From: Roseococcus pinisoli
GTDB lineage: Bacteria; Pseudomonadota; Alphaproteobacteria; Acetobacterales; Acetobacteraceae
Direction: 5' to 3'
Assembly (NCBI RefSeq): GCF_018413645.1
Contig: NZ_JAHCDA010000002.1
Coordinates: 62,001-126,000, forward strand
Length of the DNA: 64,000 bases
Numbering within the stretch: the stretch's first letter is position 1; each line of letters begins with the position of its first letter. The notes under the pieces are model-generated. The model was not told the origin of the DNA and ran no database searches. It saw nothing but the letters and a program-made list of their open reading frames with translations. Below, in pieces: positions 49,864-57,270 of this stretch. The position numbers and the translations under genes were made by a program.

Positions 49864-50852
49864 GCGCCGTGCTGAAGCCGGACCCCGCGCCGCTGGTGCG
49901 GCTACGCGACCTCAAGGTGACCTTCGCCACGCGCGACCGCACGGTGCATGCGGTGAACGGCGTCGACCTGGATCTGGCCGCCGGCGAGGTGCTCTGCATC
50001 CTCGGCGAAAGCGGCTCGGGCAAGTCGGTGACACTGCGCGCGCTGATGAAGCTGCTGCCGAAATTCGCCCGCGTCTCGGGCGGGATCGAGGTCGCGGGCA
50101 AGGATGTGAACGCGATGAGCGAGCGGCAGCTCGCGAACTTCCGCGGGACCGACGTCGCCATGGTGTTCCAGGAGCCCATGACGGCCCTGGATCCCGTCTT
50201 CACCATCGGGCGGCAGATCGCCGAGACGGTGCAGCGGCATGAAGGCGCCTCGCGCAGCGTCGCCAATGCGCGGGCGCTGGAGCTGCTGGAGCTGGTGCAG
50301 ATCCCCTCGGCCAAACGGCGCCTCGACGCCTATCCGCACGAGCTGTCCGGCGGCCTGCGCCAGCGCGCGATGATCGCGGTCGCGCTCGCCTGCCGGCCCA
50401 AGCTGCTGTTGGCGGACGAGCCGACCACGGCGCTCGACGCCACGGTGCAGATCCAGGTCCTGCTGCTGCTGCGCGAATTGCAGGAGCGGCTCGACATGGG
50501 CGTGATCTTCGTCACGCACGACCTCGGCGTCGCCGGGGAGATCGCCGATCGCGTGGCCGTGATGTATGCCGGCCGGGTGGTGGAGGAGGGGCCCGTCGCG
50601 GGCCTCATGGCCGGGCCGCTGCATCCCTATGCGCAGGGCCTGCTGGGCGCCACGGTGCATGCGGGCCTGCGCGGCCAGCGTTTGACCACCATCCCCGGCG
50701 CGCCGCCGACGCTGGAGATGGCGCCGACGGACTGCGCCTTCTCGCCGCGGTGCCCCCATGTGCGCGAGGACTGCCTGCAGCGCGTGCCGCCGCTGACCTC
50801 GCCCGTTCCGGGCCGCCAGGCACGCTGCGTGCTGGTGGGCGACGGGGCCTAG
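49860..50852 (+). CDS. Oligopeptide/dipeptide ABC transporter ATPase, DppD/OppD type
   Basis: 330 residues. Walker A GESGSGKSVTLRAL, signature LSGGLRQRAMIAVALA, Walker B LLLADEPTTALD and switch His in FVTHDLGVA. The C-terminal extension carries CAFSPRCPHVREDCLQ. Coupled to the upstream DppF-type gene. The order DppF-DppD and the absence of any permease within the window are unusual. It may pair with the binding protein at 1024-2598, which is unproven. Confidence 0.93.
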   Translation: MSAVLKPDPAPLVRLRDLKVTFATRDRTVHAVNGVDLDLAAGEVLCILGESGSGKSVTLRALMKLLPKFARVSGGIEVAGKDVNAMSERQLANFRGTDVAMVFQEPMTALDPVFTIGRQIAETVQRHEGASRSVANARALELLELVQIPSAKRRLDAYPHELSGGLRQRAMIAVALACRPKLLLADEPTTALDATVQIQVLLLLRELQERLDMGVIFVTHDLGVAGEIADRVAVMYAGRVVEEGPVAGLMAGPLHPYAQGLLGATVHAGLRGQRLTTIPGAPPTLEMAPTDCAFSPRCPHVREDCLQRVPPLTSPVPGRQARCVLVGDGA

Positions 50853-50876
50853 CGTTCGGTCTTTTTGGCGTCTCTG

Positions 50877-50904
50877 CCCGACCAGATGGCTCCATCTGAT
50901 CGGG
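50877..50904. terminator. Hairpin between convergent genes
   Basis: An 11-bp stem with one mismatch (50877-50887 with 50894-50904) between the DppD-type and LpxR-like genes. No T run follows on either strand. Confidence 0.4.
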
Positions 50905-50919
50905 TGATGCTCCAGCGCC

Positions 50920-51966
50920 TCAGAAGCGGAAGGCGACCGCGATCGAGCCGTATTGCGAGTTGCCGTGCTGCGTCTCGAACTCGCGGCTGCGGATCGTGTA
51001 GGTCGCCGTCAGCCGCGCACGGCGGAACATGACCGCGACGCCGGCGCTCATATCGCCCACCAGCGGCTCGCGATCCACGCGCGGCCCGTCGCGCCAGGTA
51101 TTGCCGTCGAGGAAGATGTTGCGCGCGACCGCACGACCTTCGACGCCCGCGAAGACATACCAGCCGAAACCGTCGCCCTGGGGCTGGAAGAAGGCCGAGC
51201 CCGATTGCGCGGGGCGGGTGCGCGGCGGCCCGAAATCGGCGCCCAGATTGCTGCCGAGCCGGATCATCATGCCCGCGCTGGCATAGGTGTAGACGTTGCC
51301 GAGGCTCGCCGTGAGGCTGGGAACGAAGCCGTATTGCAGGCCTTCGATGCCGGTCTCGTAGTTCCAGCGCCATTGCCGGCCGGCGATCACGTTGAAGCCG
51401 AACTCGTCCTTCAGCTGATGGCTCCAGCCCTCGGCCAGGTCGAAGCCGCGGATGCGGTGCACGCCGTTCTGGAACTGCTCGCCCAGCGCGCCGGGGCCGA
51501 CGATGCCCATCTGCAGCTCGATGCTGCCGTAGGAGGTGGGCGTGTAGGAGGCCAGCGAGATGGCACCGAACAGCCAGCCCGCATAAGGGCGGTCCAGCGG
51601 GTCGGGGTTCCGGCGGGCGGTGTCCTCGGGCGTGAAGATGTTCTGGCCGAGCGACAGGCCCCAGCGCTGCGTCCCGCCCTGGGGGAAGATGAGGCTCATG
51701 CGCCCGGTGATGGCGGAAAGCCACGGCGGCGGGTCGTAGGAGGGCGAGCGCCAGTCGAACTGGAAGCCGCTGGTGTAGTTCTTGTCCGTGCCGGCGAAGA
51801 GATCGTTGTCCAGCATGAAGGAGAAAGTGCCGCGCGGATCGGGGATCTGCGGCTCGTTGCTGGGCACGCCCAACGGGGGAATGGGCGAGGTCTGGGCCGC
51901 AGCGGTGCCGCCCAGGATCAGAAGGGCGCCGAGAACGCCGTGAAAACGCGGATCGATGGCTTTCAT
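50920..51966 (-). CDS. LpxR-family outer-membrane lipid A deacylase-like protein
   Basis: 348 residues. Signal peptide (GALLILGGTAAAQ), then FSFMLDNDLFAGTDKNYTSGFQF with the Asn-Asp pair and the DxxYT-G motif conserved in LpxR (DUF2219); also GLSLGQNIFTPED and RPYAGWL. The barrel ends in a C-terminal Phe (AVAFRF), as in outer-membrane proteins. LpxR removes the 3'-acyloxyacyl chain from lipid A. Enzyme activity here is inferred. Confidence 0.88.
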   Translation of the reverse strand: MKAIDPRFHGVLGALLILGGTAAAQTSPIPPLGVPSNEPQIPDPRGTFSFMLDNDLFAGTDKNYTSGFQFDWRSPSYDPPPWLSAITGRMSLIFPQGGTQRWGLSLGQNIFTPEDTARRNPDPLDRPYAGWLFGAISLASYTPTSYGSIELQMGIVGPGALGEQFQNGVHRIRGFDLAEGWSHQLKDEFGFNVIAGRQWRWNYETGIEGLQYGFVPSLTASLGNVYTYASAGMMIRLGSNLGADFGPPRTRPAQSGSAFFQPQGDGFGWYVFAGVEGRAVARNIFLDGNTWRDGPRVDREPLVGDMSAGVAVMFRRARLTATYTIRSREFETQHGNSQYGSIAVAFRF

Positions 51967-52193
51967 ACTCCTGGGGCCGCCGCGATGCCGCCGGAACCGA
52001 GAGATGGCCGTGGCGCGGGCATGGATCGGGTGTTCATGGTCGGGAGCTAAATGGCCGAAGGCCGCGGAGGTTGCCTCGCATGGCGCAACCCTGCCTCCCG
52101 CAAACGGCGCCTCAAGGCCTGTCGGATGACGTGGCCGCCGAACGTCCTTGGGGGGAGGGCTGGAAAGCCCCGAACCGCGTCAAGGAGGATGCG

Positions 52194-52616
52194 ATGCGTG
52201 TGATGGTGCTGGTGAAGGCCACGTCCGACAGCGAAACGGGCCAGATGCCCTCGACCGAGCTGATGCAGGAGATGGGAAGGTTCAACGAGGCCCTGGCGGA
52301 GGCCGGCATCCTCCAGGCGGCGGAAGGGCTCCAACCCTCCTCGAAAGGCAAGCGCGTGGGCTTCGACGGGGCCCGCCGTACCGTGGCCGATGGCCCCTTT
52401 CCGGCCACGCGCGAACTGGTGGCCGGCTTCTGGATCTGGCAGGTCAAGGACATGGAGGAGGCCGTGGCCTGGGTGAAGCGATGCCCCAATCCCATGCCGG
52501 GGCCGAGCGAGATCGAGATCCGGCCGATCTTCGAGATGGCGGATTTCGGCGAGGCCCTGACGCCCGACATCATCGAGATGGAGCAGCGGACCCGGGACAA
52601 GGCGGCCGGGCGCTGA
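52194..52616 (+). CDS. YciI-like (YCII-related, DGPF) protein
   Basis: 140 residues with AAGGAGG at 52182-52188. MRVMVLVKATSDSETG and VADGPFPATRELVAGFWIWQVKDMEEAVAWVKRCPNP match the YCII/DGPF family, often found near ECF sigma factors. Dimeric alpha-beta barrel; no known enzymatic role. Here it stands alone. Confidence 0.88.
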   Translation: MRVMVLVKATSDSETGQMPSTELMQEMGRFNEALAEAGILQAAEGLQPSSKGKRVGFDGARRTVADGPFPATRELVAGFWIWQVKDMEEAVAWVKRCPNPMPGPSEIEIRPIFEMADFGEALTPDIIEMEQRTRDKAAGR

Positions 52617-52637
52617 CGGGATAGTCCCGGCCCGCGC

Positions 52638-54104
52638 TCAGTACACGTCGCGGCGGTAGCGCCCGTCCTCGGCCAGGCGTTCCAGCTCCTCCTGGCCGAG
52701 GGCCTCCAGCAGGGCCGCATGCACCCCCGCCGCCATGCCCTCGAGGCTGCCGCAGACATAAATGGCGGCGCCCTTCGCGACCCATTCGCGCAGCGTGTCG
52801 GCCGCCTCGCGCAGCCGGTCCTGAACGTAGAGGCGCCGCTCCTGGTCACGGGAGAAGGCGAGGTCCAGCCGTGCCAGGATGCCCTTGGCGGCCCATGCCT
52901 CGATCTCCCCGCGGAACAGGTAGTCCTGCGCGCGGGTGCGCTCGCCGAAGACGAGCCAGTTGTCCTTGCGCCCGCCTGCCGCCCTGGCCCGCAGATGCGC
53001 CCGCAGCCCGGCGATGCCCGTGCCGTTGCCGATCAGGATCATGGGCCTGCCGCCGTCGGGGCCATGGAAGCTTCGGTTGCTGCGGACGCGGAGCGCGATG
53101 GGGCTTCCGATCGGCGCGTATTCCGTCAGCCAGCCGGAGCCGATGCCCAGCCGCCCATCCGGATGCCGCGCCTGGCGCACCACCAGTTCCAGCCGGCCAT
53201 CCGCCGGGATCGAGGCGATGGAGTATTCGCGGTGGGGCAGGGGCTTGAGCCGCTCCCGCGCCTGCTCGGGCGAGGCGCCGGCGAGCTCGGCGGGGTCGTC
53301 CGGCAGCATCCGGTCGCGCAGGGCCTCGGTGAAATAGGGCGGGAAGCGGTCGAGCGCTGCGCGGGCGTTGCGGGGGCCGATCTCCGCGATATCGCCGGCC
53401 TGCCATTCCGCGCCGCCCTCCGTGGGTTCCAGCACGAGGTGATAGGCCGGGCCGCCGGGACTACCGGGGTTGAGCAGGTGCCGCTCGACCAGCCGCCATT
53501 CGGCGAAGCGGGCCGGTGCCCAGTCGGGCGCCGCCGGGCCGCCGGTGAGCTTGCCGAGATGATACTGCCAGTGCCGCAGCGCGCCGCCGTCGCCGTCATC
53601 CACCTCGATGCGGTCGAAGAGCGGGGTGGCGCCCTGGGTCTGCAGCCAGGCATCGAGCTGGCGGCCGAAGGCGCAGTAGCGCGCATAGGAGCTGTCGCCG
53701 AGCGCGAGCAGCCCGTAGTCCAGCTTCTCCAGCGCTGCCCTTTCCCCCATCACGCGCCGCACGAAGCGGGTCGCGTGGTCCGGCGCGTCACCCTCGCCGG
53801 TGGTGCTGATGACGAAGACGGCGCGCCCCGCCTTGGCCAGGGCCGGACCATCCAGCGCCTCCAGGGGCGCGAGGCGCGCCGGCACGCCGCCTTCCTGCAG
53901 GGCCTCCGCGCTGCGGCGCGCGACCTCTTCCGCGAAGCCGGTCTGGCTCGCATAGGCGACCAGGACGGGATCGTTGCCCGTCTTGCCGCCGATGGGCGCG
54001 AGCGAGTGTTTCCGGCGCCGGCGCCACAGCACGAGGCCGCAGAAGGCGGCATAGGTCAGCAGCACCGCCGCGGCGGTCAGGTAGCGTTCGGTCTCGGGTG
54101 ACAA
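52638..54104 (-). CDS. Membrane-anchored sulfite-reductase-like flavoprotein reductase
   Basis: 488 residues. One N-terminal membrane helix (about 10-27, YLTAAAVLLTYAAFCGLVLW), then a flavodoxin domain (VAYASQTGFAEEVA; ISTTGEGDAPD; LGDSSYARYCAFGRQLD), FAD-binding (REYSIAS) and NADPH-binding (GNGTGIAGLRAHL; YVCGSLEGMA). A cytochrome P450 reductase/CysJ-type diflavin enzyme anchored to the inner membrane. Last gene of the ApbE cluster; it probably delivers electrons from NADPH to the flavinylated partner or the PepSY protein. Confidence 0.88.
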   Translation of the reverse strand: MSPETERYLTAAAVLLTYAAFCGLVLWRRRRKHSLAPIGGKTGNDPVLVAYASQTGFAEEVARRSAEALQEGGVPARLAPLEALDGPALAKAGRAVFVISTTGEGDAPDHATRFVRRVMGERAALEKLDYGLLALGDSSYARYCAFGRQLDAWLQTQGATPLFDRIEVDDGDGGALRHWQYHLGKLTGGPAAPDWAPARFAEWRLVERHLLNPGSPGGPAYHLVLEPTEGGAEWQAGDIAEIGPRNARAALDRFPPYFTEALRDRMLPDDPAELAGASPEQARERLKPLPHREYSIASIPADGRLELVVRQARHPDGRLGIGSGWLTEYAPIGSPIALRVRSNRSFHGPDGGRPMILIGNGTGIAGLRAHLRARAAGGRKDNWLVFGERTRAQDYLFRGEIEAWAAKGILARLDLAFSRDQERRLYVQDRLREAADTLREWVAKGAAIYVCGSLEGMAAGVHAALLEALGQEELERLAEDGRYRRDVY

Positions 54105-54107
54105 GGC

Positions 54108-55034
54108 TCAGTCCAGCATGGAGGCGAAGGCGGGGGACATGTGCTCGACGAGGCGCCCTTCCTCGCGCGAGACCAGCAGCGCGCCGATGCCGTGGCGCGT
54201 GGCGAGCTCCAGCCCCGCCTGCGGGCCGAGCACGAAAAGCGCGGTAGCCCAGGCATCGGCCCGCATGCAGCTCGGATGCAGCACGGTGACGGAGGCGAGG
54301 CTGTTGGCCACCGGCCAGCCGGTCCGCGGGTCCAGCGTGTGGCCGTAGCGATGACCGTCCTGCTCGAAGAAACGCCGGTAGTCGCCCGAGGTGGCGACCG
54401 AGAGGCCGTGCAGGGCCAGAAGGAAATCCTCCTCCGTCCGCACGGCGCCGGGCACCGCCTCCAGCGCGACCCACCAGGGCGAGCCGTCCGGCTTCATGCC
54501 CTGGCCGCGCAGCTCGCCGCCGATCTCCACGAGGAAGGAGACGAGGCCGATCGAGGCCAGGTATTCGGCGACGAGGTCCACCGCATAGCCCTTGGCGATG
54601 CCGGAGAAGTCGAGGCGCGTGACGCCCTGCTGGTCGAGGCAGCCTTCCTCCAGGCGCAGCCGGCGCCAGCCCACGTCAGCGAGCGCGGCCGCGACCTCGT
54701 CGGCCTCGGGTATCGGCTTCGCGGCGGGAACGGGCCCGAAGCCCCAGAGATCGACCAGCGGCGCCATGCTGGGGTCGAAGGCGCCCCCGCTCAGCTCGGC
54801 CATCTCCAGCGCGCAGGCAAGGACGGTGGCGAATTCCGCGGGTAGGCGGTGGCGGGAGCCTGCCGGCGCCGCGTTGAAGCGGCACAGGTCCGAATGCGCC
54901 TGCCAACCGCTCATCTGCGCGATGACACGCTCCAGCCGGGCCTCGATGCCGGGACGGAGCGAGGCGGGCTCCGCCTGGCCCGCATAGCGCACCGACCAGG
55001 TCGTCCCCATGGTGGCGCCGCCGAGCGTCCGCAC
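54108..55034 (-). CDS. apbE: FAD:protein FMN transferase
   Basis: 308 residues from GTG 55034, chosen because it is the only plausible start in the 57-bp stretch between the upstream stop and the conserved core; ATG 55010 would start inside the GATMGTT motif. Conserved parts: GGATMGTTWSV, GGAFDPSMAPLVDLWGF, LDFSGIAKGYAVD and VEIGGELRGQG. Transfers FMN from FAD to a Ser/Thr of a target protein. No signal peptide is seen. Likely target: the DUF2271 protein two genes upstream. Confidence 0.92.
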   Translation of the reverse strand: MRTLGGATMGTTWSVRYAGQAEPASLRPGIEARLERVIAQMSGWQAHSDLCRFNAAPAGSRHRLPAEFATVLACALEMAELSGGAFDPSMAPLVDLWGFGPVPAAKPIPEADEVAAALADVGWRRLRLEEGCLDQQGVTRLDFSGIAKGYAVDLVAEYLASIGLVSFLVEIGGELRGQGMKPDGSPWWVALEAVPGAVRTEEDFLLALHGLSVATSGDYRRFFEQDGHRYGHTLDPRTGWPVANSLASVTVLHPSCMRADAWATALFVLGPQAGLELATRHGIGALLVSREEGRLVEHMSPAFASMLD

Positions 55035-55090
55035 CTCACCCGGCCTGGGAGGTGCGAGCGGCGCCGTGAGCTCCGGAACGAGGATCCGGC

Positions 55091-55915
55091 TCAGGGAAGG
55101 ACCTCGAGCGTCGCCACGTAGGAGGCGTTGCGCTGCACGCCCTGGATGCCTGAGCGGTCGTCGCGGACCGAGGCGCCGATCCAATGCATGCCCGGGCCGC
55201 CCCAGCGGACCTCGAAAAGCCCGTCGGCGCCGGTCGTCACCTTCTGGTCGTTCACGGCGTCGCGATAGCGGTTGCCGCCCGGGACGATCTCGACGGTCAC
55301 GTTGCTCGCGGGGCGGCCATCGAGGAGCAGGCGGAAGCGCGCGGGCTCGCCGGCCACGAGGTCGTTCGGATGCGTGACGGGGACCATCTCCAGCCCCTCG
55401 TTCGAGGGCTGGAGCGCGCGGTCGTTCGGCGCGCCGCGGGTGACGAAGAACTCAACGCGCCGCACGCCGAGCGTGACGCGCAGGTTCTCGGCGTTCTGGG
55501 GCACCTCGCGGGCGAAGGCCTCGCGCGTGCCGCGCCAGCGGCGAGGCTGGCCGCCCTCGCGCCAATTGGCGGAGAGGCCGTCCCCGGTGACCGCGGCGCG
55601 GTAGGTGCCGGGCTGCGTCAGCTGGAAGTCGAAGCTGCTGCGAAAGCGGCTGCGCGACTGGTTCTGGGCGGCCACCTGGCTGCCGTCCGGCGCCGTGATG
55701 GTCAGCCCGTCCAGCGGCATCGGGAAGAACTCGAAGTAGAAGAGGTCGTTGGAGATGGCGGCGTCGACCGTCACCCAGGGGTCCTCGCCCGAGAGGACGG
55801 TGGCCGAGGGCAGCATCCAGGTGCGGTGCGCCAGCGCCTGTCCGGTGAGGGCACTGCCCAGCGGCAGCGCCAGGGCGGTGGCGAGGAGGAGGCGGCGAAG
55901 GGCGAGGCGGGTCAT
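55091..55915 (-). CDS. DUF4198 periplasmic protein
   Basis: 274 residues. Signal peptide LALRRLLLATALALPLGSALTGQALA, then AHRTWMLPSATVLSG, VRWGGPGMHWIGASV and PSNEGLEMVPVTHPNDLVAGEPARFRLLLDGRPASNVTVEIV, typical of DUF4198. This beta-rich family is often next to TonB receptors and nickel/cobalt or iron uptake genes; function unknown. Middle gene of the ApbE cluster. Confidence 0.88.
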   Translation of the reverse strand: MTRLALRRLLLATALALPLGSALTGQALAHRTWMLPSATVLSGEDPWVTVDAAISNDLFYFEFFPMPLDGLTITAPDGSQVAAQNQSRSRFRSSFDFQLTQPGTYRAAVTGDGLSANWREGGQPRRWRGTREAFAREVPQNAENLRVTLGVRRVEFFVTRGAPNDRALQPSNEGLEMVPVTHPNDLVAGEPARFRLLLDGRPASNVTVEIVPGGNRYRDAVNDQKVTTGADGLFEVRWGGPGMHWIGASVRDDRSGIQGVQRNASYVATLEVLP

Positions 55916-55935
55916 GATCGACGGACCTTTCTTCT

Positions 55936-56451
55936 TCAGGGTTGGGCGGAGACGGAGAAGGCGCCGAGCTCGGTCGAGCCCTGGGCGGCGGCGGTGTGCG
56001 GCGCGGTCGGCGGCCACTGGAAGGGCACGCGCAGCAGCTCGCGGCCGCCGACCTCGCGCGCCGCCTCGACGACCAGATTGTACTGGCCGGCCGGCAGGTT
56101 CGCGAGCGGACCGCTGTTCGCGTCGAAGCGCAGCACGTGGCGGCCGGGCGCACGCGTGGGGCCGGTCACGCCGTCGATGGGCATGCGCAGCTCGCGGCCC
56201 GTGCGGCGCCACCATTGCCGCATGTCCTTGAGCCACTTCTCGCCCTCGTTGTCGCGCAGGCGCGTGGCGTACCAGACGGCGAGGTTGGCGGCGGCCGACT
56301 GGTCCGCCCGCTCGACCCAGAGCGCCACGTAGGGGCGATGGTACTCCGCCACCGTCAGCGTCGGGATCTCGATCGTCACGTTCAGCTCGGCGGCGCCGGC
56401 GGCGGCAGGCAGCACCGCGGCGCCGATGGCGAGGGAGGGGAGGAAACGCAT
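55936..56451 (-). CDS. DUF2271 protein, candidate flavinylation target
   Basis: 171 residues with a signal peptide (LPSLAIGAAVLPAAAGA). Conserved EYHRPYVALWVERADQSAAANLAVWY and LRMPIDGVTGPTRAPGRHVLRFDA are DUF2271 features. Residues 93-99, DGVTGPT, resemble the ApbE flavinylation motif D-x-x-(S/T)-G-A-(T/S), with Thr99 as the possible FMN site; Pro replaces the usual Ala. apbE sits two genes downstream, which supports flavinylation in the periplasm. Confidence 0.85.
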   Translation of the reverse strand: MRFLPSLAIGAAVLPAAAGAAELNVTIEIPTLTVAEYHRPYVALWVERADQSAAANLAVWYATRLRDNEGEKWLKDMRQWWRRTGRELRMPIDGVTGPTRAPGRHVLRFDANSGPLANLPAGQYNLVVEAAREVGGRELLRVPFQWPPTAPHTAAAQGSTELGAFSVSAQP

Positions 56452-56459
56452 GGAACCTC

Positions 56460-57110
56460 TCAATGGATGAACAGGATGATCAGGATCACGGGGATGGCGA
56501 GGCCGAGTCCGACCATGGGCCAGGTGGCCGCGCGGTTGCCTGCATGCAGGTGCAGCAGGAACAGGCCCGTGAGGCAGAAGACGAAGCAGGCGACGGCGAA
56601 GACGTCGATGAACAGGCTCCAGGCCGCGCCGGCGTTGCGGCCCTTGTGCAGGTCGTTGAGGTAGGAGACCCAGCCGCGGGTCGTCACCTCGTGCTGCGCC
56701 TCGCCGGTGGTGCGGTCGATGGTGATCCAGCCGTCGCCGCCGGGGCGCGGCAGGCCCAGATAAATCTCGTCGGCCGACCAGTCCGCTACGCGCTCGCCGG
56801 CGGTGATGCGGAACTCCTGGGCGATCCAGTCGCGCAGCGCGGGGGGAAGGGGGGCCTTCACCTCGCCCCGGGTGGGGGGCAGCGCCTCCAGCAGCGCGGC
56901 AGGCACAGTCGCCGTCCGCGAGGTCGTGCGCGGCGAGGCCTCGATCTGGCCCGCATGGTTCAGGGTGATGCCGGTGGCGGCGAAAAGCAGCATGCCGATC
57001 AGGCAGATCGCCGAGCTGATCCAGTGCCACTGGTGCAGATGCTTCAGCCAGAAGGAGCGCCGGCCCCCTGCGAGCGGCGGCCTGATCGTACCGGACTTGG
57101 ACGGGGTCAT
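56460..57110 (-). CDS. PepSY-associated transmembrane protein
   Basis: 216 residues. First helix with His ligands (FWLKHLHQWHWISSAICLIGMLLFAATGITLNHA), then a periplasmic PepSY-like part (YLGLPRPGGDGWITIDRTTGEAQH), then two helices (FIDVFAVACFVFCLTGLFLLHLHA; GLGLAIPVILIILFI). HLHQWHW and LHKGRN are typical of PepSY-TM proteins, proposed heme-containing membrane electron carriers. First gene of the cluster and nearest the Fur-box-like operator. Confidence 0.85.
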   Translation of the reverse strand: MTPSKSGTIRPPLAGGRRSFWLKHLHQWHWISSAICLIGMLLFAATGITLNHAGQIEASPRTTSRTATVPAALLEALPPTRGEVKAPLPPALRDWIAQEFRITAGERVADWSADEIYLGLPRPGGDGWITIDRTTGEAQHEVTTRGWVSYLNDLHKGRNAGAAWSLFIDVFAVACFVFCLTGLFLLHLHAGNRAATWPMVGLGLAIPVILIILFIH

Positions 57111-57120
57111 GGGGCCTCGT

Positions 57121-57162
57121 TGAGAATTATTCGCAAATAGACGGTCCGGTGGTGACGTGCAA
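57121..57162 (-). promoter_or_regulatory. Fur-box-like operator and promoter of the PepSY-apbE cluster
   Basis: 57121-57135 reads TGAGAATTATTCGCA, a 7-1-7 inverted repeat with one mismatch (TGAGAAT-T-ATTCGCA), close to the Fur consensus TGATAAT-N-ATTATCA. On the minus strand a TTGCAC -35 (57162-57157) and TATTTG -10 (57139-57134) spaced by 17 bp overlap the box. Fur bound here would repress the cluster when iron is sufficient. Confidence 0.7.
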
Positions 57163-57270
57163 ATCTCGTAACGTAACAAACAGGTGAACGTTCTCGCGGG
57201 GGGTGGAAGTGACGTGCCGGTTAACCCGGTCTAGCTTCCCGGCGTTTCTGTCCCCGGGGGAAAGTGTTGC

